DNA of 64,000 nt, from positions 248,001 to 312,000 of the forward strand of contig NC_015320.1 in NCBI RefSeq assembly GCF_000194625.1, in the 5' to 3' direction. This DNA comes from Archaeoglobus veneficus SNP6 (GTDB taxonomy: Archaea; Halobacteriota; Archaeoglobi; Archaeoglobales; Archaeoglobaceae). Of the stretch, positions 35,353 through 45,593 are shown in pieces. Position 1 is the first letter of the stretch; each line of letters begins with the position of its first letter. Made by a program: the position numbers and the translations under genes. The notes under the pieces were generated by a model that made no database searches, was not told where the DNA came from, and worked only from the letters and a program-made list of their open reading frames with translations.

Positions 35353-36573
35353 ATGAGAGAATTTGAGCAGGTTTTCAGTATTATTGAGGAACATCATAGG
35401 CTAATGGCATCATCGCTCCCACTGATAGCGAGCGAGAACGTGACGAGCATGGCCGTGCGAAGGTGCTACACCAGCGATTTAGGGCACAGGTATGCCATGG
35501 GCGAAATTGGCGAGAGGGCATACGAGGGATGTGAATACATCGACGAAATCGAAAGGAAAGCTGTAGAGTTAACGAAGAGACTTTTCAACGCTGAACACGC
35601 CAACGTGAGGCCGATCTCAGGCACAGTGGCGAACATCGCAGTCTACCACGCTCTGACTTCCTGTGGGGACAGCATTTTCTCTCTGCCGGTTGAGTGCGGT
35701 GGTCACACTTCTCATGACGATACCGCTCGAATTCGATGTCTTAACGTCCACTTCCTGCCCTTTGACAGCGAGAGGTTCAATATAGACATCGATGCTGCCA
35801 GTAGAATGATAAGAGAAGTAAAACCGAGGTTAATAGTGCTCGGTGCGAGCGTATTTCTCTTCCCGCACCCCGTGAAAGAGATTGTGGAAATTGCAGCAGA
35901 AGTTGGGGCGAACGTAATTTACGACGCGAGCCATGTTCTTGGTCTCATAGCTGGAAAGCAGTTCCAGGATCCGGTTAAGGAGGGGGCAGACGTAGTTACT
36001 GCCTCTACCCATAAAACCTTCTTCGGTCCGCAGCGCGCCATAATTCTCTGCAAGTCTGAGCTCGCAGAAAAAATCGATTATGCGGTCATGCCCTGCGTTG
36101 TGAGCAATCACCACCTCAACACCCTCGCAGGTTACGTGATAGCTTGTCTCGAAATGCTGGAGTTTGGTGAAAGCTACGCGAAGCAGACTGTAAGGAACGC
36201 GAAGAGGCTGGCAGAAAGGCTGTACGAGCTCGGAATGAAGGTTGTAGGGGAGGCGGAGGGATTCACAGAATCTCATCAGGTAGTCATCGATGTAGATGAT
36301 GGCGAGAAAGCCGCGAAAACTCTCGAAAAAGCCGGTATAATCACGAACAGGTGTCTTCTACCCTGGAGTGAAGGCAAATCAGCGGGGATAAGAATTGGCG
36401 TCCAGGAGGTCACGAGGCTCGGAATGAAGGGGGGAGAGATGGAATATATCGCTGAACTCATATCAAAGGCCTTGGACGGCATAGATGTAAGGAGCGAAGT
36501 TGTAGAGCTAAGCAAACAGTTCAATACCGTGAAGTACACGTTCGAAGAATCTCATGCCTATAGTTTCATTTAA
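35353..36573 (+). CDS. glyA: Serine hydroxymethyltransferase (archaeal type)
   Basis: A 406-residue PLP enzyme that interconverts serine and glycine, passing the C1 unit to a tetrahydropterin (tetrahydromethanopterin in these archaea). The N-terminal LIASENVTS (about residues 24-32), the HRYAMG region and the PLP Lys in TASTHKTFFGPQ (about 215-226) identify it. It has a purine-rich site (GAAAGGAG) before the ATG. Length fits archaeal GlyA. Confidence 0.92.
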   Translation: MREFEQVFSIIEEHHRLMASSLPLIASENVTSMAVRRCYTSDLGHRYAMGEIGERAYEGCEYIDEIERKAVELTKRLFNAEHANVRPISGTVANIAVYHALTSCGDSIFSLPVECGGHTSHDDTARIRCLNVHFLPFDSERFNIDIDAASRMIREVKPRLIVLGASVFLFPHPVKEIVEIAAEVGANVIYDASHVLGLIAGKQFQDPVKEGADVVTASTHKTFFGPQRAIILCKSELAEKIDYAVMPCVVSNHHLNTLAGYVIACLEMLEFGESYAKQTVRNAKRLAERLYELGMKVVGEAEGFTESHQVVIDVDDGEKAAKTLEKAGIITNRCLLPWSEGKSAGIRIGVQEVTRLGMKGGEMEYIAELISKALDGIDVRSEVVELSKQFNTVKYTFEESHAYSFI

Positions 36574-36806
36574 CGGTTTTTTACAGGCTATAACTGTGAT
36601 TGAATGGCTCATACTGCCACACAAAGCTTAAGTATTCTTTAATTGTGACAATATAAAAGCTTACCTGTAATAGGGTATACGGAATGCTACCAGATTGCCG
36701 ACACTCATAATAAAATTTTAAAAAAGTTTTGGAAATTACAGAATTTATCTTGTAGAATGATTTTATATTTACATTGTAATTTTTACTCGACAATTAACGT
36801 GGAAAA

Positions 36807-36816
36807 GTTTATATAT
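36807..36816 (+). promoter_or_regulatory. TATA-box promoter of acs
   Basis: GTTTATATAT, preceded by GGAAAA, lies about 25 bp before a probable start site near 36837. The acs ATG at 36868 follows a GGGGTG ribosome-binding site. Confidence 0.6.
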
Positions 36817-36867
36817 CGTATAACCTCGGAAGGCCATGATAAAAAATTACATTTGTGGGGTGTCGAA

Positions 36868-38841
36868 ATGAGTGAGGAACCAAAGGTAATCGAAAGCCTC
36901 CTTAAAGTAGAAGAGACTTACGAGCCTCCTGCAGACTTCAGAGAAAAAGCGTGGGTGAAAGACGACAGCGTATACAAGAAGGCAGAAGAGGACTTCATTT
37001 CCTTCTGGGATGAAATAGCAAAAACGGAAATTGAATGGTTCGAACCCTATGAGAAGGTTCTTGATGACAGCAACGCACCCTTTTACAAGTGGTTTATTGG
37101 TGGAAAGATCAATATAACCTATAACTGTCTCGACAGGCATGTCAAGAGCTGGAGAAAGAACAAGGCAGCGATAATCTGGCAGGGTGAACCGGAGGAGGAC
37201 AAGAGAGTCATAACATACTACGAACTCTACAGAAGGGTATGCAGGTTTGCAAACGCTTTGAAGAAGCTTGGAGTGAAGAAGGGCGATAGAGTAACCATTT
37301 ACATGGGAATGGTTCCCGAGTTGCCAGTTGCTATGCTCGCATGTGCCCGTATTGGCGCAATTCACAGCGTCGTTTTTGGTGGTTTCTCTGCTTCGGCTCT
37401 AAGAGACAGGATAAACGATGCTCAGGCAAAGGTAGTAATTACAATGGACGGGTTCTACAGGAGAGGCAAGGTCGTGGAAACGAAGCGCATCGTTGACGAG
37501 GCGCTGGAGGATGCGCCAAGTGTTCAGAATGTTGTTGTCCTCAAGAGAATTGGCAACGAGATAAACATGGAGGAGGACAGGGATATCTGGTGGCATGACT
37601 TGCAGTATGGCGTGACTCCGGAGTGTGAGCCAGAAGTTGTTGACAGCGAGCACCCGTTATTCATCCTGTACACATCCGGAACTACCGGCAAGCCGAAGGG
37701 CGTTCTTCATGTGCATGGTGGATACAACGTTGGCACGCACATCACGACGAAGTGGATCTTCGATTTGAAGGATGATGACATCTACTGGTGTACTGCTGAC
37801 ATAGGCTGGATTACGGGCCACAGCTACATCGTTTATGGCCCACTTTCCAACGGTGCAACCGTTCTCATGTATGAAGGTGCTCCCGATTACCCGCAGCCCG
37901 ACAGGTGGTGGAGCATAATCGAGCGCTATGGCGTGACGGTGTTCTACACCGCTCCGACTGCAATCAGGTTCTTCATGAGACTCGGTGAGGAGTGGCCCAA
38001 GAAACACGATTTGAGTAGTCTAAGGTTGCTTGGTACTGTCGGAGAGCCGATAAATCCCGAGGCGTGGAAGTGGTACTACAAGTACATAGGCAACGAGAAA
38101 TGCCCGATCGTTGACACCTGGTGGCAGACGGAAACGGGTATGATTCTGATTTCACCTCTACCCGGAGTCACGAAGCTCAAGCCAGGTTCAGCAACTCTGC
38201 CCTTCCCGGGTGTCGTTGCAGACATATACGATGAAGATGGAAATCCCGTCCCACCGAACACTGGAGGAAAGCTCGTTATCACGAGGCCGTGGCCATCTAT
38301 GCTGCGAACGCTGTGGGGCGACCCAGACCGCTATGTGAGGCAGTACTGGAGCGCATACAAGGACAAGCTCGTTTACTTTACTGGCGACGGAGCAAGAAGG
38401 GACGAGGACGGGTACTTCTGGATAATAGGCAGAATTGACGATGTCCTCAATGTGAGCGGCCACAGGATTGGAACGGCCGAACTTGAGAGTGCACTCGTTG
38501 CCCACAAGGCTGTGAGCGAGGCTGCAGTCATAGGCAAGCCCCACGAGGTCAAGGGTGAAGTGCCAGTTGCCTTCGTAGTCCTTAAGGCTGGTTATGAACC
38601 AACTCCGGAGCTTAAGAAGGAGCTCAAGAACTGGGTGAGAAAGGAGATCGGCCCGATTGCTGTACCGGAGGAGATACACTTCCTGGAGAAACTGCCGAAG
38701 ACGAGGAGCGGTAAGATAATGCGCAGGATTCTGAGGGCAATAGAGAAGGGTGAGGCCATAGGAGACGTCACGACTCTCGAGGACGAGACGGCTGTTGAGG
38801 AGGCGAAGAAGAAGGTAGTTGAGGAAGAGCAGAAGGGTTGA
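36868..38841 (+). CDS. acs: Acetyl-CoA synthetase (AMP-forming)
   Basis: A 657-residue adenylate-forming enzyme that converts acetate, ATP and CoA into acetyl-CoA. The P-loop-like [14 protein letters not shown], the WWQTETG motif and the C-terminal [10 protein letters not shown] with the catalytic, acetylation-prone Lys are present. The start at 36868 is chosen over an in-frame start 111 bp upstream because the latter lies upstream of the promoter and lacks a ribosome-binding site. It heads a rightward group with a symporter pair, so acetate uptake and activation are probably linked. Confidence 0.95.
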   Translation: MSEEPKVIESLLKVEETYEPPADFREKAWVKDDSVYKKAEEDFISFWDEIAKTEIEWFEPYEKVLDDSNAPFYKWFIGGKINITYNCLDRHVKSWRKNKAAIIWQGEPEEDKRVITYYELYRRVCRFANALKKLGVKKGDRVTIYMGMVPELPVAMLACARIGAIHSVVFGGFSASALRDRINDAQAKVVITMDGFYRRGKVVETKRIVDEALEDAPSVQNVVVLKRIGNEINMEEDRDIWWHDLQYGVTPECEPEVVDSEHPLFILYTSGTTGKPKGVLHVHGGYNVGTHITTKWIFDLKDDDIYWCTADIGWITGHSYIVYGPLSNGATVLMYEGAPDYPQPDRWWSIIERYGVTVFYTAPTAIRFFMRLGEEWPKKHDLSSLRLLGTVGEPINPEAWKWYYKYIGNEKCPIVDTWWQTETGMILISPLPGVTKLKPGSATLPFPGVVADIYDEDGNPVPPNTGGKLVITRPWPSMLRTLWGDPDRYVRQYWSAYKDKLVYFTGDGARRDEDGYFWIIGRIDDVLNVSGHRIGTAELESALVAHKAVSEAAVIGKPHEVKGEVPVAFVVLKAGYEPTPELKKELKNWVRKEIGPIAVPEEIHFLEKLPKTRSGKIMRRILRAIEKGEAIGDVTTLEDETAVEEAKKKVVEEEQKG

Positions 38842-38898
38842 GTGAATGCTAATTTAAAAATAAATTTAAAAAAATAAAAAAATATTGGGGGGTTACGC

Positions 38899-39171
38899 AT
38901 GGGGGAGTTATCTCTATCCAACGAAGAAAGGGAGAAGCTAAAAAAGTTTTGGCCGTACGTCAGGAATGTAACACTGCTGTTGCTTGTGGTGTGGAGCATA
39001 TTCGCAGTGTTCATACACCTGCTCGCAATGTTCGACTGGTGGAGAGAAATAAAGATCGCGGGCTATCCAGCACACTGGCTCTTCGGGACACAGTTCTCTA
39101 TACTAGCATACATCGTCACAATATTCGCCTACGCCTACCTGATTAGCAAGAAGGAAGAGGAGGTGGTCTGA
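38899..39171 (+). CDS. DUF4212 small membrane subunit of a Na+/solute symporter
   Basis: A 90-residue protein with two membrane helices (about residues 22-44 and 58-82) and charged ends, matching DUF4212 proteins that always precede VC_2705-type sodium:solute symporters. It ends at 39171, overlapping the symporter ATG by one base, so translation is coupled. It is likely a required partner of the symporter. Confidence 0.88.
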   Translation: MGELSLSNEEREKLKKFWPYVRNVTLLLLVVWSIFAVFIHLLAMFDWWREIKIAGYPAHWLFGTQFSILAYIVTIFAYAYLISKKEEEVV

Positions 39172-40826
39172 TGCACATAGAAATCGCAGCGTTTGTCTTG
39201 GCTTCCATAGGCATCTACCTGGCAATAGCGTACTGGATGAGGACTGCAAGAGTCGAGGACTTCTACGTTGCTGGCAGGAGCATAAAGCCCCACGTGAGCG
39301 GAGCAGCAACTGCCGCTGCGTGGATGTCCGCAGCTTCATTCATCTCAATGGCCGGAGTAATTGCAATACTTGGATACGATGCAGTCCCGTTTCTGATTGG
39401 CTGGACAGGAGGATACGTGCTGCTTGCCCTGCTCATAGCGCCATACCTGAGAAAGTACGGCAAGTACACGATTCCCGAATTCGTCGAAGACCGCTATTAC
39501 GATCCAAAGATGAGGCTGCTCGGAGTTATCATCGTCATCATGATTGCGTTCATCTACGCCTTGGGTCAGTTCATAGGAATTGGGATAGCGCTGTCAATGA
39601 CCCTCGGAATTCCGGTGGTCATGGGAATCTGGCTGACGGTCATAGTCATCATGATCTATACGACGCTTGGAGGGATGAAGAGCGTTACCTACGTTGAAGT
39701 TGCTCAGTACACAATTCTCATAGTGGCGTATCTCGTTGCACTCTTTGCAGCCTCATTCCTGCTGAAGGGCTACATATTCCCGCACGTCCAGGCTGGAGAA
39801 CTGCTGAACGAGATAGTTACCAAGGAAGCTCAGTTTGGCGAGAAGACAATGATCGATCCATTCGTCAACAAGGTTGCTGGCGGTAGCGGAGTTCTGAACT
39901 GGATATTCACTGCCCTGATTCTGATGATAGGTACAGTTGGTATGCCTCACATAATGGTCAAGTACTACCTCGTCCCTTCGGCGAGAGATGCGAGGTTCAG
40001 CGTTGGTTGGGCTCTGGTGTTCATAGCCCTGCTGTACCTCTCCGCTTCAGCCTACGCCATCATAGGGAGGTACCTCATAATAAACCAGCTCCTCGGAGTT
40101 TCGATCGATCAGGCGCAGCAGATTGGCTGGGTTAAGACTATGCAGGAACTGGGAATGCTGAAGCTCAACGATATTAACGGAAACGGACTCCTCGACTCTC
40201 TGACTGAAATAGGGATAAGAAAGGACGCAATAGTCATGGGAATGCCGATGATGGCCAACCTGCCGTGGTTCATAGTCGCGCTGGTGATAACTGGCGGTTT
40301 CGCTGCAGCGTTAAGCACATCCGGAGCCCTCCTGCTGACAATGACAGTCTCGCTGACGAGAGACGTTTACAAGAGATTCATAAACCCGAACGTTACAGAA
40401 GCAAGGGAGGTCTGGTTTGCAAGGGTTGCCACGATAGTCATAGCGTCGCTGGTTGCCTTCCTGGCTTCACTGCTCTACCAGCAGGGTGGAGTCATAGCAG
40501 TCATAGTCGGCTGGGCATACAGTGTTTCAGTTGCATCACTCGTGCCGCTGTTCGTACTCGGAATCTGGACGAAGATCGGAAGAAAGGCAATGATGGCCGG
40601 AGCAATTGTCGGATTGGCGGTCTGCTACACGTACCTGCTCGGGAACTTCTTCAAGATCATACCGCCGGTGCTCGGACTTGGACAGATTGCAGGAGGAGGC
40701 ATATTCGGTGGAATAGCCTGCTTCGTAACCGCTCTGCTCGTTCAGGCCATAACCAGGGAGAGACCTCCGGAGCACGTGGTTGCACTGCTCGACAGACTCA
40801 AATTGCCCGAGGCTCCCAGAAGATAA
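39171..40826 (+). CDS. Sodium:solute symporter (acetate/monocarboxylate type)
   Basis: A 551-residue SSS-family transporter with about 13 membrane helices. It follows the DUF4212 subunit directly and lies after acs, which suggests acetate or a related monocarboxylate as substrate. Residues of the LeuT-fold core such as 'GRSIKPHVSGAATAAAWMSAASF' region (near residues 35-57) are family-like. Final substrate is inferred from context only. Confidence 0.9.
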   Translation: MHIEIAAFVLASIGIYLAIAYWMRTARVEDFYVAGRSIKPHVSGAATAAAWMSAASFISMAGVIAILGYDAVPFLIGWTGGYVLLALLIAPYLRKYGKYTIPEFVEDRYYDPKMRLLGVIIVIMIAFIYALGQFIGIGIALSMTLGIPVVMGIWLTVIVIMIYTTLGGMKSVTYVEVAQYTILIVAYLVALFAASFLLKGYIFPHVQAGELLNEIVTKEAQFGEKTMIDPFVNKVAGGSGVLNWIFTALILMIGTVGMPHIMVKYYLVPSARDARFSVGWALVFIALLYLSASAYAIIGRYLIINQLLGVSIDQAQQIGWVKTMQELGMLKLNDINGNGLLDSLTEIGIRKDAIVMGMPMMANLPWFIVALVITGGFAAALSTSGALLLTMTVSLTRDVYKRFINPNVTEAREVWFARVATIVIASLVAFLASLLYQQGGVIAVIVGWAYSVSVASLVPLFVLGIWTKIGRKAMMAGAIVGLAVCYTYLLGNFFKIIPPVLGLGQIAGGGIFGGIACFVTALLVQAITRERPPEHVVALLDRLKLPEAPRR

Positions 40827-40896
40827 TATTTTAAAATTTTATTTTCTAAATATTTTATGAAAAACTCTTTTTACTCCGCTTGATTACGGTGAAAGG

Positions 40897-41991
40897 ATGA
40901 TGGTGGAAGTCTCTCCCGAGCCGGTGCCACACATTGCAGCAGGTCTATTTGCAATCTTTCTGATGGTGCTGATTCTGCCGTTCAAGGTGAGGAAAGTCGA
41001 GGAAAACCTCGAAGCTTTCTTCCTCGTAATGGGTATCATAGCAGTGACAGTCTCCGGCTTTTGGAGCGTTGAACTCGTCGAGGAGGCGTTGAGGGATCCG
41101 GTGAGCATAGGTGGGTTACCCATAGGCATATTTCAGGTGGTGCTCGTAGCGGGAATAGTCATATACAAGTTCAACAGGCAGATATACAGCGGAATTATAG
41201 GTGCTATGAACAAACTCGGCCTGAGGGCGTTTGTTTTCCTGATGATACTGCTGTTGAGTCTCGTATCCAGTATAATCTCAGTTATAGTAACCGCCGTCAT
41301 TCTGTCGGAGATTATCGCGGCGATGCCTGTGGATAGGGATAAAAAAATAAAGATCACGGTAATAACATGTTTCGCTGTTGGGCTGGGTGCAGCGCTGACG
41401 CCCGTTGGTGAACCCCTGTCTACAATAGCCGTCTCGAAGCTGAAGGGCGAACCTTACCACGCGGACTTCTTCTTCCTATTTGATCTTCTTGCTGAGTACA
41501 TAATTCCCGGAATAGTCGTCCTATCAGCTCTTGGAGCAGTTTACGCAGGAAAAGCAAGTAGTAGAGCTGAAATTCCCGAATATGCAGAAAGTCTGAGGCT
41601 TGTAATTCTCAGAGCTATCAGGGTTTACATGTTCGTCGCAGCTCTCGTTCTGCTGGGCAGGGGTTTAACGCCTCTCGTTATATGGTACTTCACGAAGATT
41701 CCTCCCTACATACTGTATTGGGTTAATATGATATCGGCTGTGTTGGACAACGCTACGCTCGCAGCAGCAGAAATAGCACCCCAGCTCAGTATAATGCAGA
41801 TAAAGAGTGCTCTCATTGGTCTGCTCATATCTGGAGGCATGTTGATACCCGGAAATATACCCAACATCGTTGCTGCGGGCAGGCTGAGGATTACAAGCAA
41901 GGAATGGGCTCATATCGGTGTCCCCCTTGGACTCATACTGATGGCTATTTACTTCGCCGTGCTCATGCTGGAGGGCCTTGCCCATGTTTGA
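40897..41991 (+). CDS. DUF1646 membrane protein, predicted cation transporter
   Basis: A 364-residue hydrophobic protein with about ten membrane helices and the segments ALTPVGEPLSTIAVSKL (about residues 166-182) and DNATLAAAEI (about 284-293), resembling ion-transporter-superfamily half-sites. DUF1646 proteins are predicted cation transporters. The stop overlaps the next gene (CBS/DUF294) by 14 bp, so it is in one operon with a putative regulator. An AT-rich promoter-like stretch precedes it at about 40830-40860. Confidence 0.82.
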   Translation: MMVEVSPEPVPHIAAGLFAIFLMVLILPFKVRKVEENLEAFFLVMGIIAVTVSGFWSVELVEEALRDPVSIGGLPIGIFQVVLVAGIVIYKFNRQIYSGIIGAMNKLGLRAFVFLMILLLSLVSSIISVIVTAVILSEIIAAMPVDRDKKIKITVITCFAVGLGAALTPVGEPLSTIAVSKLKGEPYHADFFFLFDLLAEYIIPGIVVLSALGAVYAGKASSRAEIPEYAESLRLVILRAIRVYMFVAALVLLGRGLTPLVIWYFTKIPPYILYWVNMISAVLDNATLAAAEIAPQLSIMQIKSALIGLLISGGMLIPGNIPNIVAAGRLRITSKEWAHIGVPLGLILMAIYFAVLMLEGLAHV

Positions 41992-43369
41992 AGGCCTCGA
42001 CCTGCAGGCTGTAAAGATCAGAGATATAATCAGCAGCGAGCCTGTCATCGTCCATCCGTCAATGAGCATCAGGGATGCAGCAAGACTGATGCACAGCACT
42101 GGCAAGTCCTACGTTCTGCTTGCAGACGTTGAAATCAAGGGGATAGTGACGGAAGGGGACATAAAGAGGGCAGTCGCAAATGAGGTGCCGGTAACGACTC
42201 CTCTCAGCAAAATTGCGACGACGAACCTCATAACAATCGACGAGGACAGCACACTGTTTGATGCGATAGTCCTCTTTTTTAAAAACAGAATAAGACATTT
42301 GCCCGTAAAAAGGGGCAAAAAAATAGTAGGCGTTATTTCAATAAACGACGTGCTTCTGTTCGCTTCCAGGATACCATTCTACTTTCTTGACAGTTCCGCA
42401 AAGGCTCAGAGCATCGACGAGCTTGGAGAAATATACAGAAAGCTAAACACGTTCATAATAGAAAATCTGGCGAGGGACGAGTACGTCAACCCTGTGGACT
42501 TTGGAAAAATACTCGGCTACATCAACGACCAGATATTGAGGAGCGTTGTAAGACTGAGCATAGACGAGCTCGGCAGCCCCCCTTCGAGGTTCAGCCTCTT
42601 CGTTATGGGAAGTGAGGGCAGGTTCGAGCAGCTCATAAAGAGCGATCAGGATAATGCTCTCGTTTTCGAAAACGATGCCCACAGGGAATACTTCGTCGAA
42701 CTTGGCAGTATCATTCATTCGAACCTGCTCAGGGTGGGCTTTCCAGAGTGCAGGGGCAACTACACAGTTGGCAACGAGGAGTGGGTCAGGTCAGCGGAAG
42801 AATGGATGAAGCTGATTGCCGAGTGGGAGATTATATACTCTCCTGAGAACCTCCTTAAAATTTCGATATTCAGCGACATGAGGTTCGTTTATGGCGATGT
42901 CTCTCTATTCAACCTCCTGAAGAGTGTTCTATTTCGTCTTGGCGAGAAGGATGTGATATTTATAAAGCTGCTCGTCGAAGCTCTGAAGTTCAGGCCGCCA
43001 ATAGGCTTTGCTGGACGCCTCACTTCGGACGTCATAGACCTGAAGAAGGATGCAGTCACTCCAGTTGTTGCTCCCGTTAGGGTGCTCAGCCTGAGATTTG
43101 GTGTGAGGGCTTACAACACAGCGGAGAGGATAGAGGAGCTTGCCGAAAAAGGAGCGATAAGCAAGGAACTCGCTGCCAATCTTAAAACGAGCTACGTGTT
43201 TCTGAAAAGAATGCAGTTCCTCGCTCAGGTTGCCAACATCAGGAGGGGGAAGGAAAAAATCAACCTGCTGAACCTCAAGGAACTGCCAAAGCTCAGGGTC
43301 GAGTTTATCAAGGATTCCCTGAAAAGTGTTGCCGAATTCCAGAAGATGGTGGCTGCAAGATATCTGTAA
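41978..43369 (+). CDS. CBS-pair protein with DUF294 nucleotidyltransferase (active-type)
   Basis: A 463-residue protein: a CBS pair (about residues 10-130), then a DUF294 nucleotidyltransferase domain with the complete motif GSEGRFEQLIKSDQDNALVF (about 210-229), then the DUF294 C-terminal helical domain (about 330-460). CBS pairs bind adenine nucleotides and would gate the nucleotidyltransferase, which resembles GlnD/PII-modifying domains. The likely target is unknown; genomic position points to the transporter or Acs. The start may be 41978 or the second Met at 41984. Confidence 0.86.
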   Translation: MPMFEGLDLQAVKIRDIISSEPVIVHPSMSIRDAARLMHSTGKSYVLLADVEIKGIVTEGDIKRAVANEVPVTTPLSKIATTNLITIDEDSTLFDAIVLFFKNRIRHLPVKRGKKIVGVISINDVLLFASRIPFYFLDSSAKAQSIDELGEIYRKLNTFIIENLARDEYVNPVDFGKILGYINDQILRSVVRLSIDELGSPPSRFSLFVMGSEGRFEQLIKSDQDNALVFENDAHREYFVELGSIIHSNLLRVGFPECRGNYTVGNEEWVRSAEEWMKLIAEWEIIYSPENLLKISIFSDMRFVYGDVSLFNLLKSVLFRLGEKDVIFIKLLVEALKFRPPIGFAGRLTSDVIDLKKDAVTPVVAPVRVLSLRFGVRAYNTAERIEELAEKGAISKELAANLKTSYVFLKRMQFLAQVANIRRGKEKINLLNLKELPKLRVEFIKDSLKSVAEFQKMVAARYL

Positions 43370-43960
43370 CTACCACACAAAGAACTTCTCCCTTTTCCCT
43401 ATTCTCTTCAGCTCCTGAAGGGTAACGCCGTACTCTGCAAGTTTTACGAGCTGTCGCTGGAATATGCACGCCGTGTAGTAAGCATCCGCCAAAGCAGAAT
43501 GGCGGTAAATTTCCTCAAGACTGTACTTCTTTATCAGTCCATCCATGTCGTGGTTCTCAGCTCTGCCTTCCTTTCTTGCAATCCAGTGCTCTACCTGGGA
43601 TATGTCAATACAGTCGAGCTCCAGTCTGATTTTAAGCCTCGAAAAGTGACTTTTCAGTATTTTTGCATCGAATTCTGTGTAACTAACGATTATACTATCT
43701 TCGAGCATGTGTTTCAGCCTGCTGGCAATGGACTGAAATTCCGGGGCTTTGCTCACCGCCTTTATGTCGATTCCGTGATACTTTATTGACTCTCCCTTCA
43801 GCTTTTTTGGTCTTACAAGGCTGAAGAAGTAATCGCTCAGAATTATTCTGCTCCCGACCATGGGGATGACAGCAATTGCAACAATTTCGTCCTTCTTTGG
43901 ATTCAAGCCTGTGCTCTCAACGTCAATTACTGAATATCTTGCGGACAGGATGTCGGTCAT
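43370..43960 (-). CDS. DEDDh 3'-5' exonuclease (DnaQ-like)
   Basis: A 196-residue RNase T/DnaQ-fold exonuclease. Asp13 and Glu15 are in SVIDVESTGL, the third acidic residue is in SYTEFDAKIL (about residue 97), and the His/Asp pair in RHSALADAYYT (about 154-160), giving a full DEDDh set. It lies tail to tail with the CBS/DUF294 gene and overlaps the cNMP/CBS gene by 4 bp. Similar exonucleases stand beside DUF294/CBS and symporter genes in bacteria, as I recall, suggesting a shared job. Confidence 0.88.
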   Translation of the reverse strand: MTDILSARYSVIDVESTGLNPKKDEIVAIAVIPMVGSRIILSDYFFSLVRPKKLKGESIKYHGIDIKAVSKAPEFQSIASRLKHMLEDSIIVSYTEFDAKILKSHFSRLKIRLELDCIDISQVEHWIARKEGRAENHDMDGLIKKYSLEEIYRHSALADAYYTACIFQRQLVKLAEYGVTLQELKRIGKREKFFVW

Positions 43961-45507
43961 AGGCTTTCCTGCAGTCTTGCGAGGATTTTGCCTGCCTCCT
44001 TCAAAAGCAACTCATCTATCTTGCTCAGCGGACATCCGAGAGTCCTCCTGGTCGTTACGTCTCTGACAACCCTGTACGCCTCTATTGCCTCTTCATCTCT
44101 GATTCCTCTCAGCTCCGCAGCCTTTATGGCATAGAGCAGTGCTTTAGCCATATCTCCTTCCTTCCGAGATTCTGCTGCGAAAACTCTCGCCACATCTTCT
44201 GCTCTCCTTTCAAGTTCCTCCTCGAACTTCTTCTTCCAGGTAGCATAGGCATCTTTCGGGCCAAAGATATGCCGGGTATCCATGAACCTCAGAATTTCCC
44301 ATGCAAATTCGTCGGGATGCGAGAACCATTCGTTGATAGTTTCGAACCAGCCATCCATGGAGTTCGAGACATCGATTGGCTGTAGTCCTATCCTCCTTGC
44401 GGCGTTGACGAACTTCTGCCAGTCGTCGGCTATCACTCCCATGTGAACTGGCGGGAGAACAGCTTCACCTCTCCCGAAGTCGCCTGCAAGGAATACGCAG
44501 CCGTCGAGGGTCAGCTTGGCACATCTCTTCACAATGAGTTCGTAGAGCCCGCAGGCTATCTTTGACATCTCCTCAAAGTCCGCACCGCTCGATATCATAT
44601 CCTCTATGGATGTTCTCGCCTCGTCCATCACATCCTCGAGCTCATCTATTCCGGCCCTTACGATCTTTCTCGAAATTGATAGGAGAGAAGATGCTGAACT
44701 GAGCCTTAGCAGGATGTCTTTCGTTGAAACAACGCCTTTAACATCTCCGTTGCTCATCACAACTATGTGGTTTATGGCGTTCGTGACGATAGCGAGATAC
44801 GCATCGATGAGACTGTCTGATTCGCTTACGGAGATAATGGGCGAGGTCATGTACGAACCAACACTCTCCTCGAGGTTAACGCCTCTTGCAACGAGCTTCA
44901 TGAGGTCTCTCTGGGTGAATATACCTACGGGCTTCTTACCATTGACAACCACGACAGAGCCTACCTTGTTCCTGTCCATAATTTGAGCGGCTTCAAGCAC
45001 GCTCGTTTCCGGTGTGCAGGTTACAGCGTCTCGAGAAACGACATCTGCAACTCTCACGCTGTAGAGCCTGTCGAGACCGTGGCCAGCTTTCTTCGAAAGT
45101 TTCAGCAGAGATGAGAGCCTTCTGGACAGGAGGCTTGTAAAGAAGTCGGCAAACTTCTGGTTTGAGTTGAATATCTTCAGAAAGCTATTCCTCCTTATGA
45201 GGTAGCAGACCGAATCCTCGAGCGCTACGGCCGTAAACCGCGGAGGGTTTCCACTTAAGGCTGAAGCAACGCCAAATAAGTCTCCCTCAGTTAGAACTTC
45301 ATTCGTCCCATCTCTCAGCTCCACCCTTCCGCATTTGACGATATAGACGTACTTTAGAGGCTTGCCCCCCCTCCTGAATATGGTAGCTCCTTTTCGGAAA
45401 ATTTCGGATTCGAGGCCCCTGATTATTTCGGCAAGTTCGTCGTCATTCAGAAATGAGAAGGGCTTTTGATTTTTGAAGTACTCGAAGGGGGGCAGCACCT
45501 CAATCAT
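43957..45507 (-). CDS. cNMP-binding/CBS-pair protein with degraded DUF294-type nucleotidyltransferase domain
   Basis: A 516-residue protein: a cyclic-nucleotide-binding domain (about residues 10-130), a CBS pair (about 150-275), and a DUF294-like region. Where the paralogue at 41978 has GSEGR...SDQDNA, this one has AGDFGRGEAVLPPVHMGVI (about 336-354), with no Asp-x-Asp, so catalysis is unlikely. The start at 45507 is chosen because the cNMP domain begins there. It probably senses nucleotides and acts as a partner of the active paralogue. Confidence 0.82.
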   Translation of the reverse strand: MIEVLPPFEYFKNQKPFSFLNDDELAEIIRGLESEIFRKGATIFRRGGKPLKYVYIVKCGRVELRDGTNEVLTEGDLFGVASALSGNPPRFTAVALEDSVCYLIRRNSFLKIFNSNQKFADFFTSLLSRRLSSLLKLSKKAGHGLDRLYSVRVADVVSRDAVTCTPETSVLEAAQIMDRNKVGSVVVVNGKKPVGIFTQRDLMKLVARGVNLEESVGSYMTSPIISVSESDSLIDAYLAIVTNAINHIVVMSNGDVKGVVSTKDILLRLSSASSLLSISRKIVRAGIDELEDVMDEARTSIEDMISSGADFEEMSKIACGLYELIVKRCAKLTLDGCVFLAGDFGRGEAVLPPVHMGVIADDWQKFVNAARRIGLQPIDVSNSMDGWFETINEWFSHPDEFAWEILRFMDTRHIFGPKDAYATWKKKFEEELERRAEDVARVFAAESRKEGDMAKALLYAIKAAELRGIRDEEAIEAYRVVRDVTTRRTLGCPLSKIDELLLKEAGKILARLQESL

Positions 45508-45593
45508 TGTGATTAATCGTTGTGGTTTGCTATATGAACTTTGCCTCCGACAGGTGTCGTAAAAGCTTATTAACTCCATACTAAATCAATTAC

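Noticed and set aside
36574-36806. Possible small genes between glyA and acs
   Set aside because: About 230 bp of AT-rich DNA with no frame having start, ribosome-binding site and protein-like composition; it contains only the upstream control region of acs.
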